Part shown: positions 42,803-50,794 of the stretch, piece by piece | Layout: each line of letters opens with the position of its first letter | Numbering within the stretch: the first letter of the stretch is position 1 | From: SYFY01 sp031385325 | GTDB lineage: Bacteria; Pseudomonadota; Gammaproteobacteria; Pseudomonadales; Azotimanducaceae | Direction of reading: 5' to 3' | Length of the DNA stretch: 64,000 bases | Assembly (NCBI GenBank): GCA_031385325.1 | Contig: JANNBJ010000082.1 | Location: 50,839 to 114,838, forward strand | Position numbers and translations under genes: made by a program | The notes under the pieces: generated by a model | Told to the model about the DNA's origin: nothing | Database searches by the model: none | Seen by the model: only the letters and a program-made list of their open reading frames with translations

Positions 42803-44673
42803 CAGCCATTCACGACTTTCATCAGCGTTTCATGCAGGCGCGCTTCCAGGAAGATGTCGACGATATCCTGATCGATCAGTCCTCGCCGTGCCTCATCCTG
42901 AAGAATCGAAGCAGCCTGAGACGATGAGATCGCTGACTTGTACGGTCTATCCATCGCGGTCAACGCATCAAAGATATCGCACACTGCCATCACTCGCGCA
43001 GCCAGGGGTATCTGATCGCCGATCAGACCATCCGGATAACCACTGCCATCAAGTCGTTCATGGTGCGCACCTGCGATCGCGGGAATCGCTGACAACTCGG
43101 TCGGCCAGGGCAACACCGACAGGAATTCCCTCGTGTGTACGACGTGTGACTGAATTTCACGACGCTCTGCTGGCGTGAGTGATCCACGGCGGACCGACAG
43201 GGCCAACAGGTCGTTGTCATCAATGAGGCCAGTAATTGTTCCGTCCAGATCCAGGAACCGTTCTTCGCGGATCTCGACCAGATACTGAAAATCTCCGTCC
43301 TCAAGCAGATTGGGTTTGTTGGCTCGCACCACAGAATTCCAGTAGTCATCGAGCACTGACAGTTGTTTTTCCAGATCCCGGTGCACCCGCCTGCGCGCAA
43401 CTTCAATATCCATGGCGTTGTGATGCAGGAGGTGAAGTTCTTTTTCGACAGCACGTCGACGGAGTCGTTCACGCTGCAACTCGAAGCGATATCGCAGAAT
43501 ACCCAGCCGGTCGCCAGACAGCTTGTTCGCCTTCAGCAACACCTCTTCCCGCACACCAATCTTGCCGAAGTCGTGCAGCAGCGCCGCGTACCGAATTTCT
43601 CGCAGCGACTCGGACGACAGAACCAGCCCGCGGAAACGGGAATTGTTTGACTGCGGCAACAGCTCCATGAGTTGTACCGTCGACTCTGCAACCCGGAAGG
43701 AGTGGCCACTTGTTGACGGATCCCGATGTTCGATCGTCTTCACACTGGCGCGAACGAACCCCTCAAACAGCTCGTTGATGTTACGCACCAGTGCGTTACG
43801 CTGGATGGAGATTGCGGCTTGACTTGCAAGTGCACGCAGGACTTCCACGATCTCCTGATCGAATTCCAGGAGCTTTCCAGCTCGATCGCGCCGATTGACG
43901 AACTGCAACACGCCAACCACTTCCTGTCGATGGTCTCGCATCGGCATCACCAGCATGGAAGACGTGCGATAGCCCATCTTGTCATCGAACGTACGATTGA
44001 ATCGATAGGGCAGGCCCGGCTCGAGCGCATAAACATCAGCAATGTTCAGCTCTTCCCCGATTGACGCAACGTAACCTGCAATGGATGCGGATGTCAGGGG
44101 CAGACGAGTTTCAACAAACGGGACAACAAACGCATCGTTCTGCGCCAGCTTGAACACCAGTGTGGGCTCTTCGCCGCTGCGATCTGCCAGATAGAGCGAT
44201 CCACCTTCGCAGGTGGCGATCTTGCGCGACTCGGTCAGGATGGTTTCCAGCAGAGCGTCGAGGTTCACCTGCGTCGACAATTGCGCCCCAATGTCAGACA
44301 GTTGGCGCAATCGTTGCCGACGTATGCCGACCTCCGTCGCCAGTTGGGTAACCTTCAGATTCCGCCGCCAATGCCCTTCACTGTGTCTGAGCAACTGACG
44401 GATCTGTTCAGTATCAGCAGTCGCAGGAATGCACAGATCAGCGTCGGAATCGGCACTGAGTGCGGCAAACAGGGCGTGTTGAAACAGGACTCTGCCACCC
44501 GCTGCCGCGGATTCATCGTCCAGCAATACCAGCGCAACCAGCTCGCGGTTTTCTTCGATCAAACCATCATCATGCCGGAACACCTGCCAACCAAGTGCCT
44601 GCGCCGATTCGGTGAATTTTGCAAAGCCGACATCTGCAACACAGATTGCCGGGCGCTTGTCTCCATTAAGCAT
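42802..44673 (-). CDS. GAF/HD-GYP c-di-GMP phosphodiesterase with a large insertion
   Basis: A 623-residue protein. An N-terminal atypical region (VADVGFAKFTESAQ) is followed by a GAF domain (about 135-295; residues IGAQLSTQVNLDALLETIL). The HD-GYP half starts with EGFVRASVKTIEHRDPSTSGHS, then LLHDFGKIGVREEV (HD), and later IAGAHHERLDGSGYPDGL, the GYP signature. The HD and GYP motifs are 170 residues apart, about 116 more than usual, because of a charged coiled-coil insert. All metal ligands are intact, so c-di-GMP hydrolysis is likely. The ATG at 44673. Confidence 0.92.
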   Translation of the reverse strand: MLNGDKRPAICVADVGFAKFTESAQALGWQVFRHDDGLIEENRELVALVLLDDESAAAGGRVLFQHALFAALSADSDADLCIPATADTEQIRQLLRHSEGHWRRNLKVTQLATEVGIRRQRLRQLSDIGAQLSTQVNLDALLETILTESRKIATCEGGSLYLADRSGEEPTLVFKLAQNDAFVVPFVETRLPLTSASIAGYVASIGEELNIADVYALEPGLPYRFNRTFDDKMGYRTSSMLVMPMRDHRQEVVGVLQFVNRRDRAGKLLEFDQEIVEVLRALASQAAISIQRNALVRNINELFEGFVRASVKTIEHRDPSTSGHSFRVAESTVQLMELLPQSNNSRFRGLVLSSESLREIRYAALLHDFGKIGVREEVLLKANKLSGDRLGILRYRFELQRERLRRRAVEKELHLLHHNAMDIEVARRRVHRDLEKQLSVLDDYWNSVVRANKPNLLEDGDFQYLVEIREERFLDLDGTITGLIDDNDLLALSVRRGSLTPAERREIQSHVVHTREFLSVLPWPTELSAIPAIAGAHHERLDGSGYPDGLIGDQIPLAARVMAVCDIFDALTAMDRPYKSAISSSQAASILQDEARRGLIDQDIVDIFLEARLHETLMKVVNG

Positions 44674-44710
44674 CGGGTCATCCGTTGACTACGATGCGTC
44701 TCAGTATGCC

Positions 44711-44726
44711 TGTGAGAAAAATCACA
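44711..44726. promoter_or_regulatory. CRP/Vfr-like palindrome
   Basis: TGTGA-N6-TCACA occurs exactly at 44711-44726, the ideal CRP half-sites. It lies 38 bases upstream of the HD-GYP start (44673) and about 120 bases downstream of the stop of the minus-strand gene at 44849. Control of the HD-GYP promoter by a CRP/Vfr-like factor is inferred from the site only. Confidence 0.6.
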
Positions 44727-44848
44727 AAACGGCACACGATCACATTTTGGTGGCTCTTAGACACGGAAACGACAATCGATGGCCCAAGTCCACGTCGGAC
44801 TATTGGCGGTGCGAAGACCCTGACCGAGCAGAACCGTAATACAGTCGA

Positions 44849-45586
44849 TCAGTTCAAGGGTGGGCTGACGATCTTTCTTTCCATTTCGTTCAGACGATTG
44901 TTGATCTGAGACCGGTAAGCATCGAAGGCGCTGATGGCCTGTTCGTTTTCGGTGAGCCGACGAGACAGATCGCCTTTCATCGCATTAAGCCCCTCTCGCT
45001 GGCTGTTGAGCTTGGAGATGAGGTCCTGCTGAGAGCCGACCAGTTGCTGCAACTGCAACTCCATCGCCGCCAGTTGGTCCACCAGGTCCTGCTGCCTTGC
45101 CATTCCCTGCTCGTGCCGATCGACCTGAACACCCTGGGCTCGCAGCGCTGACTCGATGGCTTCGGCTGTCTTCTGCAACTTGCCGATGCTGGCAGTATTC
45201 TGGTCAATCAGGCGCTTGTCGCGGTCGTTGACCACCGACCAGAGCTTGCGTATTTCCGATTCCCAAAAGGTGATCTTTTCTTTCGTCTGGTCGCCGGTCT
45301 CGGAAAGTGTTTCGTCCGTCATTCGCAGTCGGTCCTCGAGAACCTTGAGCCGGGTATCGGCCTCGCCGAGCAGCCCTTCCTGCTTATCGATCATGTCTTT
45401 CTGATTCAGGATGAACCAGCCGGCAGCCACCAGGCCTACAACAAGGATGGCGAGGATCACGCTGGTGCCGATGTTCCGTCCACCAGCGCTATCGGCAGTG
45501 ATGTTTGCTGGTCGCCTTTCTGCCCGGTAGCCCGTATCAGCAGCACTACTGACGCCGCCGGTCGAGGGTTCTCTTCGTTCAGCCAT
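44849..45586 (-). CDS. Single-pass membrane protein with coiled coil
   Basis: A 245-residue protein with a polar N-terminus, one TM near residues 40-60 (SVILAILVVGLVAAGWFIL), and then a long charged region with heptad patterning (EADTRLKVLEDRLRMTDETL to LNEMERKI), i.e. an extended coiled coil in the periplasm or cytoplasm. No enzyme motif is seen. ATG at 45586. It lies upstream of the HD-GYP gene on the same strand with a gap of about 175 bases. Function unknown; scaffolding or cell-envelope roles are possible. Confidence 0.7.
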   Translation of the reverse strand: MAERREPSTGGVSSAADTGYRAERRPANITADSAGGRNIGTSVILAILVVGLVAAGWFILNQKDMIDKQEGLLGEADTRLKVLEDRLRMTDETLSETGDQTKEKITFWESEIRKLWSVVNDRDKRLIDQNTASIGKLQKTAEAIESALRAQGVQVDRHEQGMARQQDLVDQLAAMELQLQQLVGSQQDLISKLNSQREGLNAMKGDLSRRLTENEQAISAFDAYRSQINNRLNEMERKIVSPPLN

Positions 45587-45646
45587 GGTGTTGGGTTCCG
45601 GGTATTGGCAAAGGCGGGCTATTGTCTTTGCCAGGACAGAAAAAGC

Positions 45647-45675
45647 AAAGGGCCTGCACGATGGCAGGCCCCTTT
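45647..45675 (-). terminator. Rho-independent-like terminator for the PuuD-like gene
   Basis: GGGCCTGC (45650-45657) and GCAGGCCC (45664-45671) form an 8-bp stem. On the minus strand this is followed by TTTGCTTTTT, a typical terminator tail. A second hairpin, GGCCGCC-CATGT-GGCGGCC, lies at 45719-45737, nearer the stop codon. Together they end the transcript of the gene at 45757. Confidence 0.7.
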
Positions 45676-45756
45676 AATCGATCGTCGAGTCTTGAATCGT
45701 TATCCGCGCATCAGCAAGGGCCGCCCATGTGGCGGCCGTCAAACGGTTGCGAAAGC

Positions 45757-46416
45757 TTAGAGCAGACTCACCACACCAAACAGCACAACCGCCAGCACAA
45801 CACCACTGGTGATCACGCCCTTGATCGTAGTCAGCACACCTTGCTTGCCAAAGATCGCATTGGCTTCAAGCGCCGCGATGATGGCCAGTGCCACCAGGAA
45901 CGGTAGCATGTTGGCTGAGTCACCCAACAAAGAGCCATGAGGCTGATGTCCACTGGAAACCATGAACAGCAGCATGGGAACCGAGAACAGCGTGTTCGTC
46001 CGGGAAGCGAGTGCAGCTTTTGGAGCCGCAGCCGCAGCGCCAGGGTCTGCCTGGCCACCAGCCGCGACCTGCTGATTCGAGCCCACGATTATTTTCTGAT
46101 TCGGCCAGATAATAAACCACACGTTCAGAAACATGAGCGTTGCCAGGGTTGCGCCAACGCCGATGTCGACGGTAAGACCCTTGCCTTTGAGTCCGAGCAG
46201 GATGACGCCGGTCAAAAAGGTGAACATCGCGGCCCAGCGGAACCACCAGAGGGCTCTTGGTGCCAACTTGCTCATGACGTCAACTTTGGCCGCTGCTTCG
46301 CCGACCTTCATGTATTCGGTCTGCACGAAATTGAAGTAGTAGAGAATGCCGATCCAGGTTATGCCAAACAGGATATGGCTGAAGCGGCTCAGAAGATCAA
46401 TGAAACCTGCGTCCAT
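45757..46416 (-). CDS. PuuD-like short membrane protein (urate-oxidase membrane domain)
   Basis: A 219-residue membrane protein with about five TM segments. The start MDAGFIDLLSRFSHILFGITWIGILYYFNFVQ is characteristic of the urate hydroxylase PuuD N-terminal membrane domain. The cytochrome c part of full PuuD is absent, so urate oxidation cannot be assumed; short forms are common and of unknown role. The ATG at 46416 has GGGGGGA about seven bases upstream. It is preceded by the groEL terminator and followed by its own hairpins. Confidence 0.8.
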   Translation of the reverse strand: MDAGFIDLLSRFSHILFGITWIGILYYFNFVQTEYMKVGEAAAKVDVMSKLAPRALWWFRWAAMFTFLTGVILLGLKGKGLTVDIGVGATLATLMFLNVWFIIWPNQKIIVGSNQQVAAGGQADPGAAAAAPKAALASRTNTLFSVPMLLFMVSSGHQPHGSLLGDSANMLPFLVALAIIAALEANAIFGKQGVLTTIKGVITSGVVLAVVLFGVVSLL

Positions 46417-46528
46417 TTTGTGTCCCCCCACGCATAGACTAATTGTTAGAGGCCGAGACTATAACGAATCGATTTCCGGCATGCCAAGGTTTAAGCGGCT
46501 GATTGAAAAAACAACGGCCGGAGAATGC

Positions 46529-46555
46529 AAAACCCCGGCCTGGGCCGGGGTTTTT
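46529..46555 (-). terminator. groEL terminator
   Basis: AAAACCCCGGC at 46529-46539 pairs with GCCGGGGTTTT around a four-base loop, and Ts follow on both strands. It sits about 20 bases beyond the groEL stop (46577) and before the PuuD-like gene. The symmetry would allow termination from either side. Confidence 0.85.
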
Positions 46556-46576
46556 CAGGCGACGAGGAGTCGCTTG

Positions 46577-48214
46577 TTACATCATGCCGCCCATATCCGG
46601 CATGCCGCCACCACCGCCGCCACCGGCGGGCTTGTCTTCCGGCAGTTCGCTGACCATGGCTTCGGTCGTAATCATCAGACCCGCGACGGACGCGGCAGCC
46701 TGCAATGCAGTGCGCGTGACCTTGGCTGGATCGAGAATACCCATCTTCAGCATGTCACCGTATTCGCCGGTCGCTGCATTGAAGCCCTGATTGCCCTTCA
46801 GCGCGGCAACCTTGTCGAGAACGACGGAGCCTTCTGCACCTGCGTTGGCCGCAATCTGGCGCAGCGGTGAAGACATTGCACGAATGGCAATCGCAATACC
46901 GACGTTCTGGTCTTCGTTGTCACCCTTGACCTTGCGAACCGACTCCAGCGCACGGATCAGCGTCACGCCACCACCGGGCACAACACCTTCTTCCACTGCA
47001 GCGCGAGTTGAGTGCAACGCGTCTTCCACACGTGCCTTCTTCTCTTTCATTTCCAATTCAGTCGGCGCACCGACCTTGATGACCGCAACACCACCAGCCA
47101 GTTTGGCAAGGCGCTCCTGCAGTTTTTCACGGTCGTAATCAGAGGAGGTGTCCTCGATTTCCTGGCGAATCTGCTTGATACGGCCTTCGATGTCGGCTTT
47201 CACGCCTGCGCCATCAATGATCGTGGTGTTTTCTTTCGTGGAGCTGACACGCTTGGCAGTGCCGAGGTCTTCCAGGGTTGCGCCTTCAAGCGTCAGCCCA
47301 ACTTCTTCGGAGATCACGGTCGCGCCGGTCAGGATCGCGATGTCCTGCAGCATGGCCTTGCGACGATCACCAAATCCTGGAGCCTTCGCGGCTGCAACCT
47401 TGACGATGCCGCGCATGTTGTTGACTACCAGTGTCGCCAGCGCTTCGCCTTCGATGTCTTCAGCAATCACCATCAGGGACTTACCCGACTTGGCGACGGC
47501 TTCCAGTACCGGCAGCATGTCGCGGATATTGGAGATCTTCTTCTCGCAGAGCAGGATGTAGGGATCTTCCAGCTGTGCGGACATCGTTTCCTGATTGTTG
47601 ATGAAGTAGGGCGACAGATAACCACGATCGAACTGCATGCCTTCAACGATATCCAGCTCGTTTTCGAGACCGGTACCTTCTTCAACGGTGATTACGCCTT
47701 CCTTGCCAACCTTGTCCATGGCTTCGGCAATGATCTGGCCAACCGCGTGGTCACTGTTCGCGGAAATGGTGCCGACCTGGGCAATCGACTTGGAGTCGCT
47801 GCAAGGGGTAGCCATGCCTTTGATGTGTTCAACGGCTGCGGCAACGGCTTTGTCGATGCCGCGCTTGAGGTCCATCGGGTTCATGCCAGCGGCAACCGAC
47901 TTCAGCCCTTCCGTCAGAATGGCCTGAGCAAGCACGGTTGCAGTGGTGGTGCCGTCACCTGCCTCATCGGAGGTCTGGCTGGCGACTTCTTTCACCATCT
48001 GCGCGCCCATGTTCTGGAACTTGTCCTTCAGCTGGATTTCCTTGGCAACGGATACACCGTCCTTGGTGACGGTTGGTGCACCAAAGGACTTGTCGAGTAT
48101 CACGTTGCGGCCTTTGGGGCCGAGGGTAACTTTTACAGCATTGGCCAGGATGTTCACGCCTTCCAGCATGCGGCTGCGGGCTTCATCCCCAAATTTGACT
48201 TCTTTTGCGCTCAT
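46577..48214 (-). CDS. groEL: Chaperonin GroEL (Cpn60)
   Basis: A 545-residue group I chaperonin. It starts MSAKEVKFGDEARSRMLEGV and has LGPKGRNVILDKSFGAPTVTKDGV (ATP site), EDIEGEALATLVVNN, and GGGVTLIRAL. The C-terminal tail is a Gly-Met-rich repeat ending MGGMM. It forms the double-ring folding chamber in the cytoplasm with GroES, encoded 32 bases upstream. Regulation is by the CIRCE element before groES. Sequence and length are entirely typical. Confidence 0.98.
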   Translation of the reverse strand: MSAKEVKFGDEARSRMLEGVNILANAVKVTLGPKGRNVILDKSFGAPTVTKDGVSVAKEIQLKDKFQNMGAQMVKEVASQTSDEAGDGTTTATVLAQAILTEGLKSVAAGMNPMDLKRGIDKAVAAAVEHIKGMATPCSDSKSIAQVGTISANSDHAVGQIIAEAMDKVGKEGVITVEEGTGLENELDIVEGMQFDRGYLSPYFINNQETMSAQLEDPYILLCEKKISNIRDMLPVLEAVAKSGKSLMVIAEDIEGEALATLVVNNMRGIVKVAAAKAPGFGDRRKAMLQDIAILTGATVISEEVGLTLEGATLEDLGTAKRVSSTKENTTIIDGAGVKADIEGRIKQIRQEIEDTSSDYDREKLQERLAKLAGGVAVIKVGAPTELEMKEKKARVEDALHSTRAAVEEGVVPGGGVTLIRALESVRKVKGDNEDQNVGIAIAIRAMSSPLRQIAANAGAEGSVVLDKVAALKGNQGFNAATGEYGDMLKMGILDPAKVTRTALQAAASVAGLMITTEAMVSELPEDKPAGGGGGGGMPDMGGMM

Positions 48215-48246
48215 TGCGAATTTCCTCTTGAGTTATGGGCCTGCAC

Positions 48247-48537
48247 TTACTTTTCGACGACACCGAAGATTTCGGCCTCAGTCAGGATCAGCAGTTCTTC
48301 GTTGTTGACCTTGACGGTGCTGCCACCGTATTGGCCGAAAATCACGCGGTCCCCGACTTTCACGTCAAGCTTGCGCACTTGGCCGTTGTCCAGAACCTTG
48401 CCAGTACCGATCGCCAGCACTTCACCTTGCTGCGGCTTTTCCCCGACGGAGTCCGGCAGGACAATTCCACCAGCGGTTTTCTTTTCTTCTTCCAGACGGC
48501 GTACAACCACACGATCGTGCAGCGGTCGAATCTTCAT
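48247..48537 (-). CDS. groES: Co-chaperonin GroES (Cpn10)
   Basis: A 96-residue protein starting MKIRPLHDRVVVRRLEEE, with the mobile loop KKTAGGIVLPDS and the roof GKVLDNGQ and YGGSTVKVNNEELLILTEAEI. It forms a heptameric lid on GroEL. The ATG at 48537 is preceded by GGGAGATACGCG. It heads a two-gene operon with groEL and has a CIRCE operator upstream. Confidence 0.98.
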   Translation of the reverse strand: MKIRPLHDRVVVRRLEEEKKTAGGIVLPDSVGEKPQQGEVLAIGTGKVLDNGQVRKLDVKVGDRVIFGQYGGSTVKVNNEELLILTEAEIFGVVEK

Positions 48538-48585
48538 CGCGTATCTCCCAATGTATGTGGAACCGGATCGATTATTTCAATTCTG

Positions 48586-48612
48586 TTAGCACTCTCGAGC
48601 CCCGAGTGCCAA
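48586..48612 (-). promoter_or_regulatory. CIRCE operator (HrcA site) upstream of groESL
   Basis: TTAGCACTC (48586-48594), a nine-base spacer and GAGTGCCAA (48604-48612) match CIRCE with one change in the second half. It lies about 50 bases upstream of groES. HrcA repression at normal temperature is expected, from knowledge of the site; no hrcA is in the window. Confidence 0.88.
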
Positions 48613-48754
48613 GAGCAGGTCGCCATGATAGGGGCGGAAAAAGCAGATTCAAGGCCTGAGTGAGCGCGAGCGCACGAAATCACACTGATGGCAGGGCGAA
48701 AGCCCCAGTTATTCCTAGACTCCTGGTTGCAGTCGCAACAAAAAAAATCGGTCC

Positions 48755-50410
48755 ATGCAAAGCGTCATCCTTGTCGTCAATCAAGAACCAGCCCTCGCCT
48801 GGACCATCGAACGGGCGCTGCGCCATGAGGATATCGAGTTGCTCTCGGCAGGTTCGATTATTGAAGCCAAGTCAATACTCGGGGCCAACAAGGTCGATGT
48901 GGTGATCAGCGATCAGTGCTTGCCGGAAACGCCCGGTTCCGAATTCCTCGGCTGGGTTGGCAACAATTACCCGGATACGGTCGGACTTCTGCTGGCCAGA
49001 GAGCAGGACCTGCATGCTGTGGTTGCAGCCATAAACAGTGGGCAGATTTACAAATTCCTGAGCAAACCCTGGACCAACGATGCGCTTCGCACCGTCGTTC
49101 GAGACGCCGTCGGCAAGGCACACGAGGGGCAGATCGACCCGAAGACCGGATGGCTCACCCAACGAGCTTTCTGCGCCAGGGCCAGTTCGGCTCTGGGTTT
49201 GCGTCAGCTGCGTATCGTCGTCTGCGAGATACGCAATGCAACCACTGCCTGGGCCATGCTCGACAGCACACAAGGTCTGCAATTGGCACAAAAGATCGCC
49301 GATCGGTGTATCGCCGCCGCGGGAGAGACGGTGGTACCTCACGCGTCCCTGGAGCGCGGGCTGTTCGCGTTCGCGCTTGACCGCGCGCTCGACGAAAGCA
49401 GCCTGGAGGGAATTTTTGAACGACTGGGCACCCCGATTACCCTCGACGGCAAGGCCATCTCGCTAATGCTCGATTTTGGCTATGCCGATTCAGCGCCTGG
49501 CGAACAGGACGGTGGCGCACTGCTGCGCCGCGCGATGGTGGCACTGACTTCCCTCGGCAACGATAACCCTCGCCGAATTGCCCGTTATTCCGGCGACACC
49601 ACAACCAATCTGCATCAGCGGCACTCACTCGAACGCGACATGACCCGGGCACTGGGTCGCAACGAATTCTTCATCCAGATACAACCGCAGGTCTCAACCA
49701 GAAATTTTCAGATCATCGCCGGCGAAACGCTGATGCGCTGGCGCCATCCGCTGCAGGGATTGATATCTCCCATGCAGTTCATCGACATGGCCGAACGCAA
49801 TGGATTCATCAACGAGATCGGCCTGTGGGTGGCAAACAAGACAGTACAAACACTGGAAGCACTCGACCAGGCAGGTGCTGATTGGGTGCGATTGAGCCTG
49901 AACGTTTCACCGCGCCAGTTTCTCGGCGCACAGACCGCGGGTTGGGCGATGCTGCTGCGCGACTACGCGGTCGACAGTCCACAGCTACTGCGACGGCTCG
50001 AGCTCGAAATTACCGAAAGTACGATTCTTCACGACCAACGCCTCGCGTATGCCCTGCTGGCGGAATTCAAGGAAATGGGTTTGCGCATCGCCCTGGACGA
50101 TTTTGGCACCGGCTACTCCTCGCTCTCCCAGATCATGGAGCTGCCACTGGATGTACTGAAGCTGGATCGAAGCCTGATCCGGGATATCGAACACAACCCT
50201 CGCAGTCGAATCATGGTGACCCATCTGACCAGGATGTCGCACGATCTGGGGCTTGAAGTGATCGCCGAAGGCGTCGAAACCCAGGCGCAGATCGATCTGT
50301 GTCAGGAACTCCAATGCGATCTGATTCAGGGATACGCATTCCATCGACCACTTGATCTGCCGGACTTCATGAAGGTGCTCGATAAGGAGCGTCCGACGAA
50401 CCTGCACTGA
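48755..50410 (+). CDS. REC plus EAL protein with degenerate GGDEF region
   Basis: A 551-residue protein. The N-terminal receiver has VILVVNQEPALAW (the acidic pair reads NQE, altered), a DVVISDQCLPETPG phospho-Asp site and KFLSKPW. The middle part (about 130-280) has only a vestige of GGDEF with no intact signature. The EAL domain has GETLMRWRHP (ETL instead of EAL), ELEITESTIL, and DDFGTGYSSLSQI. The remaining metal ligands look intact, so phosphodiesterase activity is possible. ATG at 48755. It is divergent from groES. Confidence 0.88.
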   Translation: MQSVILVVNQEPALAWTIERALRHEDIELLSAGSIIEAKSILGANKVDVVISDQCLPETPGSEFLGWVGNNYPDTVGLLLAREQDLHAVVAAINSGQIYKFLSKPWTNDALRTVVRDAVGKAHEGQIDPKTGWLTQRAFCARASSALGLRQLRIVVCEIRNATTAWAMLDSTQGLQLAQKIADRCIAAAGETVVPHASLERGLFAFALDRALDESSLEGIFERLGTPITLDGKAISLMLDFGYADSAPGEQDGGALLRRAMVALTSLGNDNPRRIARYSGDTTTNLHQRHSLERDMTRALGRNEFFIQIQPQVSTRNFQIIAGETLMRWRHPLQGLISPMQFIDMAERNGFINEIGLWVANKTVQTLEALDQAGADWVRLSLNVSPRQFLGAQTAGWAMLLRDYAVDSPQLLRRLELEITESTILHDQRLAYALLAEFKEMGLRIALDDFGTGYSSLSQIMELPLDVLKLDRSLIRDIEHNPRSRIMVTHLTRMSHDLGLEVIAEGVETQAQIDLCQELQCDLIQGYAFHRPLDLPDFMKVLDKERPTNLH

Positions 50411-50491
50411 TCAGAGGCACTGATCCGACTTGGCACTGGCTGCGAGTCGTTGCAACCTGTGCCACTGCCTTAGCCTTAGCGTACGACAACC

Positions 50492-50794
50492 ATGTCACCC
50501 GAGTTCATGACAGCAGTCCACCATCTGCTTGGCCAGATTCCGCTGGGCAAGGTATGCACTTACGGTCAACTCGCCACCTTGGCTGGTTACCCTGGTTACG
50601 CCCGTCATGTCGGTCGACTGCTTGCACAATTGCCAGACGACTCAAGGCTTCCCTGGTTTCGCGTTGTGAATGCCAGTCTGTGTCTCTCGCGCCAAGGCAG
50701 CGCTGCAGCGGCCCGGCAACGGTCATTGTTAAAAACCGAGGGTGTCGAATTCAGGGGAGAACGGGTGGCGAGGGATCATCTCTGGGTGCCATGA
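50492..50794 (+). CDS. Alkyltransferase-like (ATL) DNA-base-recognition protein
   Basis: A 100-residue MGMT-fold protein of the ATL type. It has IPLGKVCTYGQLATLAGYPGYARHVGRLLA (HTH and Arg finger) and, where methyltransferases have PCHR, PWFRVVN: the acceptor Cys is replaced by Trp. Such proteins bind O6-alkylguanine and pass it to nucleotide excision repair without transferring the alkyl group. The ATG at 50492. Its 3' end overlaps AmpG on the other strand by 44 bases. Confidence 0.9.
   Translation: MSPEFMTAVHHLLGQIPLGKVCTYGQLATLAGYPGYARHVGRLLAQLPDDSRLPWFRVVNASLCLSRQGSAAAARQRSLLKTEGVEFRGERVARDHLWVP

Noticed and set aside
47012..48589. Long open frame opposite groES-groEL
   Set aside because: It is antisense to two certain genes, has atypical composition, and is explained by codon use of the chaperonins.
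48640..48754. Possible c-di-GMP riboswitch before the EAL gene
   Set aside because: The conserved GEMM core and tetraloop receptor sequence are not found.
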